A DNA stretch of 64,000 nt from Ramlibacter agri. Lineage in GTDB: Bacteria > Pseudomonadota > Gammaproteobacteria > Burkholderiales > Burkholderiaceae_C. Positions within the stretch are counted from its first letter, which is position 1. Every line of letters begins with the position of its first letter. A program made the translations under genes and the position numbers. Positions 17,943 to 25,796 of the stretch are shown piece by piece. The stretch is taken from the NCBI RefSeq assembly GCF_012927085.1, contig NZ_JABBFX010000001.1:2604001-2668000 (forward strand), read 5' to 3'. The notes under the pieces are model-generated. The model was not told the DNA's origin, searched no databases, and saw only the letters and a list, made by a program, of their open reading frames with translations.

Positions 17943-18857
17943 TTACTTGCGGGCGGCCCGGGCCTTCGCGGGCGGCTTGGCCGCCGCCGCCTCGGCCGGC
18001 GCGGCGCCGCGCTTCGCGGCCTTGCGCTCCTTGGTGGCGATGACGGGCTGTGTCTCGATCGCGGCCGCCTTGGCGGGCGCGGCGGCTGGCTTCTTCAGGC
18101 TGGCGCGCAAGGCTTCCATCAGGTCGATGACCTGCGCGGTGGGCTCCTCGGCGTGCGGCGCGCCCACGATCTGCTTGCCGGCGATCTTCTCGTCGATGGC
18201 GGCCAGGATGCGCTTCTTCTCCTCGTCGACGTACTGCGCGGGGTCGTAGCTGTCGGTGGAGATCTGCGCGATCAGCTGCAGCGCCAATTGCAGTTCGCTG
18301 GCGGACACGTCCACCTGCTCGATGCCCAGGTCCTTCAGCGAGCGCACTTCGTCGGCGTACAGCAGCTGCTGCAGCACCAGGCCGTCTTCGGCCGGGCGCA
18401 CCTGCACGACGTATTGCTTGGCCTTCCAGCGCCAGCGGGCCAGCGCGCAGCGCTCGCTCTGGCGCATGGCTTCGGCCAGCAGGGCATAGGGCTTGGCGCC
18501 GCGCTTGTCCGGCGCCAGCAGGTAGGCCTTGTCGTAGAACAGCGGGTCGACCGACCTGGAGGGGATGAAGGACATGATGTCGATGCTGGGGTCGCTGGAC
18601 TCCTCCAGGGCCTTCAGCTCCTCCGGCGTGAAGAGGACGAAGCGGTCCTTCTCGAATTCGTAGCCCTTCAGCATCTCCGCGCGGGCGACCACGCTCTGGT
18701 CCTTTTCGGAGACGTATTGCTGCTTCAGGCGCGAGCCGTCCCTGGCCAGCAGGTTGAACTTCACCGCGCCCGAGCTCTCGGTCGCGGAATACAGCTTCAC
18801 CGGGATCGAGACGAGACCGAAGCTCAGCGTCAATGAAGCGATCGAACGGGCGGCCAT
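17943..18857 (-). CDS. ku: Ku protein (bacterial NHEJ)
   Basis: A 304-residue Ku homodimer subunit, which threads onto double-strand DNA ends and recruits ligase LigD in bacterial non-homologous end joining. The N-terminus has the typical RSIASLTLSFGLVSIPVKLY, followed by the Ku core (NLLARDGSRLKQQYV, PEELKALEE, PDKRGAKPYALLAEAM) to about residue 255. A Lys/Ala-rich C-terminal tail of about 50 residues (KARAARK end) is known in this family to bind DNA. The ATG at 18857 is preceded by GGAGGT. No ligD gene lies in the window. The downstream MerR-TPR gene is co-transcribed. Confidence 0.95.
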   Translation of the reverse strand: MAARSIASLTLSFGLVSIPVKLYSATESSGAVKFNLLARDGSRLKQQYVSEKDQSVVARAEMLKGYEFEKDRFVLFTPEELKALEESSDPSIDIMSFIPSRSVDPLFYDKAYLLAPDKRGAKPYALLAEAMRQSERCALARWRWKAKQYVVQVRPAEDGLVLQQLLYADEVRSLKDLGIEQVDVSASELQLALQLIAQISTDSYDPAQYVDEEKKRILAAIDEKIAGKQIVGAPHAEEPTAQVIDLMEALRASLKKPAAAPAKAAAIETQPVIATKERKAAKRGAAPAEAAAAKPPAKARAARK

Positions 18858-18923
18858 GGAGAACCTCCAGCGCTGCGGCGGGAGGATCATGTTAGGGCGT
18901 ACTGACGCGGCTGTGAAGCGGCC

Positions 18924-19424
18924 TCAGGCCAGCTGGTAGCGCCCGCGCGCCACTTTTTCCATGTTCACCCCCTCGACGCGGATCAGGCGCGTCGGGCCCT
19001 GGCGGCTCGGCGCATGCACCGCGCCTTCGTTGTAAACATGCACGTCGCCCGGGCCCAGGGCATAGCTGCGGCCCTTGCGGATCCTGGCCGGCTGGCCGGG
19101 CGCGGCCGGTTCCACCAGCGTGTAGTCGCTCATCATCGTTTCGCCTTCGGCCTGGCCGTAGATGGCCCAGGACGGGCCGTGGTCGTGCGGGAGGCCTTCC
19201 TTGGGCCCGCGGTACTCGTGGGCCAGGATGCAGAAACCCAGCTCCGGGTCTTCGTAGACGACCTTGCGTTCGGGGGCGCCGGCCGGGAACTGCGATTGCA
19301 CGAAGGCGCGGTCCTTCAAGGCTTCGGCGACCAGCGTGGCGACGCGTTCGCGGGCGGCAGGCGACTGGTCGGTGGCGAGCGCCTGGTGGCAGGCGCGGGC
19401 CAGGGATTCGAGGGTGGTGGACAT
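18924..19424 (-). CDS. Cupin-fold metal-binding protein (cysteine-dioxygenase-like)
   Basis: A 166-residue protein with a helical N-terminal third and a cupin barrel. The metal motif is GLPHDHGPSWAIYGQAEGE (HxH plus a later Glu) and the second cupin motif is YALGPGDVHVYNEGAVHAP (His). This is the layout of the small predicted metal-dependent enzymes related to cysteine dioxygenase. Substrate unknown. It lies 66 bases upstream of ku on the same strand, so co-transcription is possible. Confidence 0.75.
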   Translation of the reverse strand: MSTTLESLARACHQALATDQSPAARERVATLVAEALKDRAFVQSQFPAGAPERKVVYEDPELGFCILAHEYRGPKEGLPHDHGPSWAIYGQAEGETMMSDYTLVEPAAPGQPARIRKGRSYALGPGDVHVYNEGAVHAPSRQGPTRLIRVEGVNMEKVARGRYQLA

Positions 19425-19527
19425 GGTCGGTTCCGGTGGCGGAGGAGTGTCCCTGGACTATAGGCCTGACCGAAGGCTGAGCCATGGTCCTACCCCGGCC
19501 GCGTCGCGCCGGCCTTAGGGTGCGCCC

Positions 19528-20772
19528 ATGCCCCAGGCCCTTGCCGACCTGCATGCGCTGAGCCAGATCCTCGATGGCGTCGACATCGGGTTCTGCGCCT
19601 TCGACCAGGCGCACCGCACGCTGCTGTGGAACGATGCTTTCGTCGCGATGTTCCCGGAGCACAGCGGCCACATCCACGTCGGCGAACCGGCGGACGACAG
19701 CTTGCGGCAGCTGGTGCCCAGCGATGGCGCCGCGGCCGTGCAGACGCAGCAGGTGTTGCTGGACGATGGGCGCGAGATCGACGTCGCCTCGGTCGACGTG
19801 CCCGGGCTGGGACGGGCCAGCGTCTGGCGCGCCCGGGTGGCGGGACTTCGCCGGGGCGGCGAGCGCGAACGGGATGAAGTGCTGTCACGCGACGAACTCG
19901 AACGCGGCTACCGGTTGCTGGCCCAGCTGTCCGGTGATGCGATCGCCGCGGTGCGCCAAGGCCGCCTGGACTATGTCTCGCCTTCGATCGAGCAGCTGCT
20001 CGGATGGCGGCCCGAAGAGCTGGCCGGGCGCGAGGCCGGCGACCTGCTGGCGCCGGAGCACGCGTCGATGCTGCAGTCCGCCATCGCGCTGGGCATGACC
20101 CAGCCGCTGCAGGCGCGCGCGCGCCACGCGGACGGCAGCGAGCGCTGGGTGGAGATCCGGCTGACGACAGCGCCGCCAGGCGGTGGCACCGAGCTGCTGA
20201 ACCTGCGCGACATCAGCGCGCGCAAGGCCGCGGAGCTGCAGCTGGAACAGGCCGGGCGCGAACTGGAGGCGCTGGCGCTCACCGATCCGCTGACCGGCGC
20301 CGCCAACCGGCGCGCCTTCGACCAGGGCCTGCAGGCCGAATGGCGGCGCTGCCAGCGCGATGGCAAGCCGCTGGTCTTGCTGCTGTTCGACATCGACTTC
20401 TTCAAGCGCCTGAACGACGAGCACGGCCACCCCGCCGGCGACGAGGCGCTGCGCCGGCTGGCGGCCTGCCTCCGCGGCCGCGCGCGGCGCCCGGGCGATC
20501 TGGCCGCGCGCTTCGGCGGCGAGGAGTTCGCGGTGATCCTGCCGGCCACGCCGGGGGAAGGCGCGGTGCAGATCGCCAATCATGTCCGCGAGGACTTCGT
20601 GGCCAGCTTCGCCGACCGGCCGGAGCAGGCGCGCACGGTCAGCGTCGGCGTGGCGGTCGCGCCTGCGGACGCCGGGTCGGCGGCGCAACTGCTCCAGCGC
20701 GCCGACGACGCGCTGTATCGCGCCAAGGCACAGGGCCGCGACCGTTGCGTGCGCTGGACGCCTGAAGCCTAG
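19528..20772 (+). CDS. PAS-GGDEF diguanylate cyclase
   Basis: A 414-residue cytoplasmic protein with no membrane segments. An N-terminal PAS-like domain (about residues 8-60, ILDGVDIGFCAFDQAHRTLL) and a second PAS domain (about 125-230, SPSIEQLLGWRPEELAG) are followed by a GGDEF domain. The active-site loop is GGEEF at residues 330-334, and RPGD five residues before it matches the RxxD inhibitory I-site, so it should make cyclic di-GMP with product feedback. Catalytic metal residues are visible in LLLFDIDFFKRLND. It overlaps the convergent lipoprotein gene by four bases. Confidence 0.93.
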   Translation: MPQALADLHALSQILDGVDIGFCAFDQAHRTLLWNDAFVAMFPEHSGHIHVGEPADDSLRQLVPSDGAAAVQTQQVLLDDGREIDVASVDVPGLGRASVWRARVAGLRRGGERERDEVLSRDELERGYRLLAQLSGDAIAAVRQGRLDYVSPSIEQLLGWRPEELAGREAGDLLAPEHASMLQSAIALGMTQPLQARARHADGSERWVEIRLTTAPPGGGTELLNLRDISARKAAELQLEQAGRELEALALTDPLTGAANRRAFDQGLQAEWRRCQRDGKPLVLLLFDIDFFKRLNDEHGHPAGDEALRRLAACLRGRARRPGDLAARFGGEEFAVILPATPGEGAVQIANHVREDFVASFADRPEQARTVSVGVAVAPADAGSAAQLLQRADDALYRAKAQGRDRCVRWTPEA

Positions 20773-21050
20773 TAGCGCGGGAACGCCTGCCAGTAGCTCG
20801 ACTGCCGGTCGACGCCGCCGTGCAGCGCGCAGCCGCTGTTGGCCGGCAGCAGCGTGCCGTCCTGGCACAAGGTGCCCGACATCGTCGCCGGGCCTGCGCC
20901 CAGGGTGGTGGTGCGCGTCGTCGTCACCGTCGTGCGCGAGTAGGCCGGCGAGGAATAGTAGGCCGTCGGCCGGGCGTAGTAGGTGTCGGCGCAGCCGGCG
21001 CAAAGCACGGCGGCCAGCAGGGACAGCGAAAGGACGGAACGCTTCATCAT
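20769..21050 (-). CDS. Small lipoprotein, Thr/Tyr-rich
   Basis: A 93-residue protein with a lipoprotein signal (LSLLAAVLCAGC, lipid-modified Cys at about residue 20) and a short mature part rich in Tyr, Ser and Thr (YYARPTAYYSSPAY, TTVTTTRTTT). The C-terminal half contains two cysteines (LCQDGT, SGCALHGG) that could form a disulfide. I do not recognise it. Two in-frame ATG codons begin it (MMKRS); the second has the better spaced GGGAG. Confidence 0.7.
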   Translation of the reverse strand: MMKRSVLSLSLLAAVLCAGCADTYYARPTAYYSSPAYSRTTVTTTRTTTLGAGPATMSGTLCQDGTLLPANSGCALHGGVDRQSSYWQAFPRY

Positions 21051-21158
21051 GGCTCCCAGGAGGTCGATTCGCAGCCAGCTTAGGACCGCAGCCGCTGCGC
21101 CTTGCCAGCGGCGCCCATGAATCGGCGTAGGAAGGACCGGCTCGACCTGCGTACCGGC

Positions 21159-22178
21159 TCAGGCATGGAGCTCGACCACATCGCCGTCGTCGACCACATG
21201 CTCCGGCCCGACCTGCTGCCCGTCGAAGGCCGAGTGGCCCCAGACGCGCGCAAAACGCAGCGAGCGGGCGACGTCGCCATGCACCTGCCGCGCCACGTCG
21301 CCCACGGTCTGCCCGTGGCGCAAGGTGAAGGGCCGATGCTTGTCCGCCGCATGGCCCGGAATCTTGGTGTAGACGCGGACGATGCCCAGGTGCTGGAAGA
21401 TCCACGCCCCCAGTTCGTCGAGGCCCTGGCCCGTGGACGCGGAGACGGCGAGCATCGGCCAGGGCGCGCCGCTCAACTCGCGCAACACCTGCAGTTCGGC
21501 TTGCGCATCGGCGTTGCCGTCGGCCTTGTTCGCCAGCAGCAGCGCGGGCAGGCGCAGCGCGAAGGGGTCGTCGTCTGGCGTGCAGGCTAGGGCTGCATCG
21601 CCGGGCCACTGCCTGCCCAGGGTCACGCGCTGCTGCGCGAGCCAGGCCTGCACCGACTGCAGCTGCTCCAGGCAGGACGGATCGGCCAGGTCCACGACCA
21701 GCAGTGCCGCATCCGCGGTTTGCAAGGCCTGCGCCAGCCAGGGCACGGGATGCTCCGCGCTGACGGGCGGCAGGTCGACCAGCTGCAGGTGGATGTCCTC
21801 GAAGGGCAGCATCCCGGCCTCCGGGAACTGCGTCGTGAAAGGGTAGGGCCCCGCGTGCGCGTTCGATCCCGTCAGGCGCGCGTGCAGCGAGGACTTGCCG
21901 GAATTCGGCGGACCCAGCAGCGCCAGCTGCGCGGCGCCTTCCGGGCGGACCACGAGCGCGGGGCCGCCATGGCCGCCTGCCTTGCGCGCGCCGCCTTCCA
22001 GCTGCTCCGACAGGTCCTTGATCCGCGCCTTGATGTCCGCCTGCAGGTGCTCCGTGCCCTTGTGCTTGGGAATCGTGCGCAGCATGTCCCGCAGCGCGTG
22101 CAGGCGTTCCTGCGGTTCGCGCGTCTTGCGGAAGGCAGCCTCCGCCGCCTTGTACTCGGGCGATAGGTTCGCGGGCAC
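21159..22178 (-). CDS. DRG/Obg-like GTPase with C-terminal TGS domain
   Basis: A 339-residue GTPase. An N-terminal helical segment (NLSPEYKAAEAAFRKTREP, LRTIPKHKGTEHLQADIK) precedes a G domain with G1 GPPNSGKSS, G3 VDLPP, G4 NKAD and G5 SAS, then a TGS domain (RVYTKIPG, FTLRHGQTVGDVARQVHGD, VGPEHVVDDGDVVELHA). G3 is DLPP rather than the usual DxPG. The GTG at 22178 gives MPANLSPEY, the usual N-terminus of this group, and is preferred to a TTG six codons earlier. DRG/Obg relatives act in ribosome or stress biology; the role of this archaeal-like subgroup in bacteria is unknown. Confidence 0.87.
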   Translation of the reverse strand: MPANLSPEYKAAEAAFRKTREPQERLHALRDMLRTIPKHKGTEHLQADIKARIKDLSEQLEGGARKAGGHGGPALVVRPEGAAQLALLGPPNSGKSSLHARLTGSNAHAGPYPFTTQFPEAGMLPFEDIHLQLVDLPPVSAEHPVPWLAQALQTADAALLVVDLADPSCLEQLQSVQAWLAQQRVTLGRQWPGDAALACTPDDDPFALRLPALLLANKADGNADAQAELQVLRELSGAPWPMLAVSASTGQGLDELGAWIFQHLGIVRVYTKIPGHAADKHRPFTLRHGQTVGDVARQVHGDVARSLRFARVWGHSAFDGQQVGPEHVVDDGDVVELHA

Positions 22179-22247
22179 GCCCGCATCTTGGTGCAAGAGC
22201 CGCCTTCCGGCTAGATGGCGGAAGGGATATCTTGCGCTTCCTGGAAA

Positions 22248-22267
22248 TTGATATGTATACTTATCAA
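22248..22267. promoter_or_regulatory. Near-perfect 20-bp palindrome (MarR-type operator candidate)
   Basis: TTGATATGTATACTTATCAA is a palindrome with a single mismatched pair (T/T at the fourth position from the centre on each side). It ends 20 bases before the ATG of the MobA-like hydroxylase, covering the likely promoter in an AT-rich patch of an otherwise GC-rich gap. Size, symmetry and base composition suit a MarR-family dimer. In Comamonas the related mobA gene is controlled by the MarR protein MobR (known); no marR gene lies next to this copy. Confidence 0.65.
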
Positions 22268-22287
22268 ATCCGCACGAGGAGACATTG

Positions 22288-24180
22288 ATGCAATTCCACC
22301 AGGACGGCTTCCGGCCCGGCGATCCCCACCTTCAAGACGCTTCGGCCCAGGCCGTGCCGCACCAGGCCGCGGTGCCGGCGCAGGTGGACGTGCTCATCGT
22401 CGGCTGCGGCCCCGCGGGCCTCACGCTGGCCGCGCAGCTGGCGGCCTTTCCCGATCTCCGCACCTGCATCGTGGAGCAGAAGGACGGCCCGCTGCAGCTG
22501 GGCCAGGCCGACGGCATCGCCTGCCGCACCATGGAGATGTTCGAGGCCTTCAACTTCGCCGAGCGCGTGCTGAAGGAGTCGTGCTGGATCAACGAAGTGA
22601 CCTTCTGGAAGCCGGACGAGAAGGAAGCCGGCAGGATCGTCCGCCACGGCCGCGTGCAGGACACCGAGGACGGCCTCTCCGAATTCCCGCACGTCGTGCT
22701 GAACCAGGCGCGGGTGCACGACTTCTACCTGGAATCCATGCGCAATTCGCCCAGCCGGCTGGAGCCGCACTACGGGCGCAAGCTGCTGGACGTCACGGTG
22801 GACCGCGAGGCGAAGGACTATCCGGTGACCGTGCGGCTGGAACATGCGGGCCGCGAGGAAACGGTGAAAGCGCGCTACGTGGTGGGCTGCGACGGCGCGC
22901 GCAGCGCGACGCGCAAGGCGATCGGCCGCCAGCTGGTGGGCGACTCGGCCAACCAGGCCTGGGGCGTGATGGACGTGCTGGCCGTCACCGACTTCCCCGA
23001 CATCCGCTACAAGTCCGCCGTGCAGTCGGCCGAAGGCAACCTGCTGGTGATCCCGCGCGAAGGCGGCTACCTGGTGCGCCTGTACGTGGAGATGGACAAG
23101 CTGGGCGAGGAGGAGCGCGTTGCCAATCGCGGCATCACGCTGGACCACCTGATCGCGACGGCGCAGCGCATCCTGCATCCCTACAAGCTGGAGGTGAAGG
23201 AAGTGCCCTGGTGGTCCGTGTACGAGATCGGCCAGCGCATCTGCGACAAGTACGACGAAGTGCCCGCGGGCGAAGACGCCAGGCGGATGCCGCGCGTGTT
23301 CATCGCCGGTGACGCCTGCCACACGCACAGCCCCAAGGCGGGCCAGGGCATGAACTTCTCGATGCAGGACACCTTCAACCTGGGCTGGAAACTGGCCGCG
23401 GTGCTGCGCGGCCAGGCCGCGCCCCAGCTGCTGCAGACCTATTCGGAAGAACGCCAGGTGGTCGCGCAGGAGCTGATCGACTTCGACCGCGAGTGGGCCA
23501 AGATGTTCAGCGACCGCGCCAGGCAGGCCGCGAGCGGCGACACCGAGGGTGTGGACCCGAAGGAATTCCAGAAGTACTTCGAGCGCCACGGCCGCTTCAC
23601 CGCCGGCATGGGCACGCAGTACAAGCCCTCGCTCGTCACCGGCGAGGCGGCGCACCAGGGCCTGGCCAGCGGCTTCGCGATCGGCACGCGCTTCCATTCC
23701 GCGCCGGTGCTGCGCATCACGGATGCCAAGCCGGTGCAGCTGGGGCATGCGGGCAAGGCGGATGGGCGCTGGCGCCTGTATGCCTTCGCCGATGCGGACC
23801 AGAAGGCGCTGCGGGCGCTGTGCAGGTTCCTGCAGGATTCGCCGCAGTCGCCGGTGCGGCGCTACACGCGTGCCGGGCAAGACATCGATGCGGTGTTCGA
23901 CCTGCGGGCGATCTTCCAGCAGTCGCACCGCGACCTGGCGATCGAAGCCATGCCGGCCCTGCTGCTGCCGCGCAAGGGCAAGCACGGGCTGCACGACTAC
24001 GAGAAGGTGTTCTGCCCGGATCCGAAGAACGGCCCGGACATCTTCGACCTGCGCGGCATCGACCGTGCGCGCGGCGCGCTGGTGGTGGTGCGCCCGGACC
24101 AGTACATCGCGCACGTGCTGCCGCTGGACGCGCACCAGGCGCTGGCGGACTTCTTCGCCCGCTTCATGCTGCCGGCGTAA
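22288..24180 (+). CDS. FAD-dependent aromatic hydroxylase, 3-hydroxybenzoate 4-monooxygenase-like
   Basis: A 630-residue flavoprotein of the phenol hydroxylase class. FAD and NADPH motifs: VLIVGCGPAGLTLAAQLA (GxGxxG, about residues 36-53), VVGCDGARSATRK (DG) and VFIAGDACHTHSPKAGQGMN (GD). A C-terminal thioredoxin-like domain extends from about 450 to the end. Length and motifs resemble MobA (3-hydroxybenzoate 4-hydroxylase, about 640 residues) and phenol 2-monooxygenase, so it probably ortho-hydroxylates a hydroxybenzoate or phenol to a catechol-type product. The ATG has GAGGAGA upstream and a palindromic operator 20 bases before it. No ring-cleavage gene is adjacent. The last 17 bases overlap the convergent gene. 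Confidence 0.88.
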   Translation: MQFHQDGFRPGDPHLQDASAQAVPHQAAVPAQVDVLIVGCGPAGLTLAAQLAAFPDLRTCIVEQKDGPLQLGQADGIACRTMEMFEAFNFAERVLKESCWINEVTFWKPDEKEAGRIVRHGRVQDTEDGLSEFPHVVLNQARVHDFYLESMRNSPSRLEPHYGRKLLDVTVDREAKDYPVTVRLEHAGREETVKARYVVGCDGARSATRKAIGRQLVGDSANQAWGVMDVLAVTDFPDIRYKSAVQSAEGNLLVIPREGGYLVRLYVEMDKLGEEERVANRGITLDHLIATAQRILHPYKLEVKEVPWWSVYEIGQRICDKYDEVPAGEDARRMPRVFIAGDACHTHSPKAGQGMNFSMQDTFNLGWKLAAVLRGQAAPQLLQTYSEERQVVAQELIDFDREWAKMFSDRARQAASGDTEGVDPKEFQKYFERHGRFTAGMGTQYKPSLVTGEAAHQGLASGFAIGTRFHSAPVLRITDAKPVQLGHAGKADGRWRLYAFADADQKALRALCRFLQDSPQSPVRRYTRAGQDIDAVFDLRAIFQQSHRDLAIEAMPALLLPRKGKHGLHDYEKVFCPDPKNGPDIFDLRGIDRARGALVVVRPDQYIAHVLPLDAHQALADFFARFMLPA

Positions 24181-24979
24181 GGGCCTGGCGCATCGCCTCG
24201 ACCAGCGCGGGATGCGTGGGGTCGTGGCCGGCGCCTTGCGCCATGCGCAGGCTGGCGCGCTCGCCCAGCGCCTGCGCCAGGGCACGGGCGCCTGCCGGAG
24301 GGCAGATCGCGTCCTCGCTTCCCTGCACGATGACGATGGGAATGGCGGGCAGCGCGGCGCAGCGCTCGAGAAGTGTCCGCTGCCGGAGCCAACAGCGGTT
24401 TTGCAGGAAGTGGCTCTGGACGCGGTAGCGGTCGACCAGCCTCGCTTCGTCCGGCGGTGAGCCGGGCTGGCCACCTGCGAGGCGCTGCTCGGCTTGCCAC
24501 CAACGCAAGGCTGCGTCCCGATCCACCGTGACTGGAAGAGGGAAGCCTGCGGCAGCGAAGAAGGCCGCCATGTCTTCGGCCCGTGCCAGGAAGGGATTGC
24601 GCAACACCAGCCCCGACACGGCCTCGGGCGCATCGACCGCGTGCAGCAGCGCGAGCGTCGCGCCCCACGAACCGCCGGCGACCAGCCATCGTTCGATATG
24701 CAGGTGCGCGCGCAGCAGGCGCAAGTCCGCGAGCAAGTGCGCCAGCGTGTTCGCTTCGATGCCGCCGCGCGGCGTGCTCTGTCCCGCGCCGCGCTGGTCG
24801 GGACAGAGCATGCGATAGCGCTCCGCGTCCACGCCCAGCCGCAGCGCTGGTGAGCTGCCGGATCCGGGGCCGCCGTGGAGGAGCAGCAATGGGAGACCGG
24901 CTGGGTTCCCATGCTCCTCGACATGCATCACATGGCCGTCACCGACAGGCAGCCGGTGCACGGCGGAAGGCGAGGCCAC
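24164..24979 (-). CDS. Proline iminopeptidase-like alpha/beta hydrolase
   Basis: A 271-residue S33-type hydrolase. Motifs: oxyanion HGGPGSGSS, CPDQRGAGQSTP, nucleophile GGSWGATLALLHA (GxSxG) and the acid/His pair VQGSEDAICP and GAGHDPTH. These are the marks of prolyl iminopeptidases, although the protein is about 40 residues shorter than usual. The start is ambiguous: a GTG at 24979 (preceded by GAGG) or a TTG at 24991 overlapping the stop of the CHRD gene. Probably cytoplasmic, releasing N-terminal proline from peptides or acting on a related ester. Confidence 0.85.
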   Translation of the reverse strand: MASPSAVHRLPVGDGHVMHVEEHGNPAGLPLLLLHGGPGSGSSPALRLGVDAERYRMLCPDQRGAGQSTPRGGIEANTLAHLLADLRLLRAHLHIERWLVAGGSWGATLALLHAVDAPEAVSGLVLRNPFLARAEDMAAFFAAAGFPLPVTVDRDAALRWWQAEQRLAGGQPGSPPDEARLVDRYRVQSHFLQNRCWLRQRTLLERCAALPAIPIVIVQGSEDAICPPAGARALAQALGERASLRMAQGAGHDPTHPALVEAMRQALTPAA

Positions 24980-24987
24980 CCTCGCGG

Positions 24988-25413
24988 TCAACGCGTCGTG
25001 ACCTGCGCGCGGATCTCGCCGCCCGGATGCGCGGCGGTGTGGACGTTGACGTACCAGCGCCCGGCCAGCAGGTCGATGGCCTGCGCCTCCGTCAGCGTCG
25101 CTTCGCCACTGATCGGGTTCGCCGGGTTGGCGAAGGGGACGACAACGGGAGCGTTGGAACCCGGCGCGGCCGGCCCGTGGAAGTGGGCCATGGTCGCGGG
25201 CCCACTGAGGCCGGAGTAGTTGACGGTGTAGCTGAGCTTGCGGGTTTCCTTGTTGTAGGTCGCTTCCAGCGTTCCACTGCCGGCGCTGGCCACGGCAGGC
25301 ACTTCCTGCGCGCCCGTGAGGCCGCCGCCGAGGTGGACCGATTCGGTCCAGCCCATCGTCTGGCAGGCGCTGAGCACGACCGCGGTCGCCGCGGCAAGAA
25401 TCATCCGGTTCAT
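24988..25413 (-). CDS. CHRD-domain lipoprotein
   Basis: A 141-residue lipoprotein: signal ILAAATAVVLSAC, then a CHRD domain of about 115 residues (LTGAQEVPAVASAGSGTL, then MAHFHGPA, and GRWYVNVHTAAHPGGEIRAQV). CHRD domains are compact beta barrels with a conserved HxHG/HTxxHPxGEIR pattern; in bacteria their role is unknown, in chordin they bind partner proteins. It is read in the same direction as the iminopeptidase gene, which begins at its stop codon. Confidence 0.9.
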   Translation of the reverse strand: MNRMILAAATAVVLSACQTMGWTESVHLGGGLTGAQEVPAVASAGSGTLEATYNKETRKLSYTVNYSGLSGPATMAHFHGPAAPGSNAPVVVPFANPANPISGEATLTEAQAIDLLAGRWYVNVHTAAHPGGEIRAQVTTR

Positions 25414-25473
25414 CGTGGCCTCCTTGTCGGCAAGATCGCCGCCCCGCAGCCTGCCACGCGGCGAGCAAAAGTG

Positions 25474-25499
25474 AAAGGCCCGGCGCGAGCCGGGCCTTT
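25474..25499 (-). terminator. Strong bidirectional hairpin terminator
   Basis: AAAGGCCCGGC (25474-25484) and GCCGGGCCTTT (25489-25499) form a perfect 11-pair stem with a four-base GCGA loop, flanked by short T-tracts on both strands. It lies 18 bases after the stop of the minus-strand 25518 gene, so it should end the long leftward transcript that begins with the two-component genes or the TonB receptor. Confidence 0.85.
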
Positions 25500-25517
25500 G
25501 CTCCATGCAGGTGGAGC

Positions 25518-25796
25518 TCAGCGATCCGCTTCGTGCCCGCCGAACCCTCGCCGCACGAAGCGCCGCAGCACCCGCCACGACTCCAGCGTGACCAGGCAGG
25601 CCCACAGCAGGGCGAGCGCGAACAGGATGCCGGCCAGCGCCTGCAAGGCCGGCTCGTCGGCCGTGAAGGCGAACCAGCCGACCAGGACCGCACCGCCCAC
25701 CGAGGGCGCGTTCATCAACAGGGCGGCGAGCCAGGTCCAGCCCGGGCGTGCCAGTGCGGCTGCGCCGCGGATCCGGTGTTCGGCCTGCCTGCGCAT
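25518..25796 (-). CDS. Small two-helix membrane protein
   Basis: A 92-residue protein with two clear membrane helices (about 22-42, WLAALLMNAPSVGGAVLVGW, and 51-71, LAGILFALALLWACLVTLES) and a basic C-terminal tail. Its ATG directly follows the stop of the polytopic gene upstream (TAGATG), so it is translationally coupled and is probably a subunit or assembly partner of that membrane protein. No recognised family. Confidence 0.72.
   Translation of the reverse strand: MRRQAEHRIRGAAALARPGWTWLAALLMNAPSVGGAVLVGWFAFTADEPALQALAGILFALALLWACLVTLESWRVLRRFVRRGFGGHEADR

Noticed and set aside
17943..18857. Search for a ligD gene or polymerase/phosphoesterase domains near ku
   Set aside because: None of the neighbouring genes contains ligase or polymerase motifs, so a full NHEJ operon was not called.
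21091..21112. GCCGCTG/CAGCGGC hairpin after the TGS GTPase gene
   Set aside because: Eight-base loop and no T-tract on the relevant strand; not convincing as a terminator.
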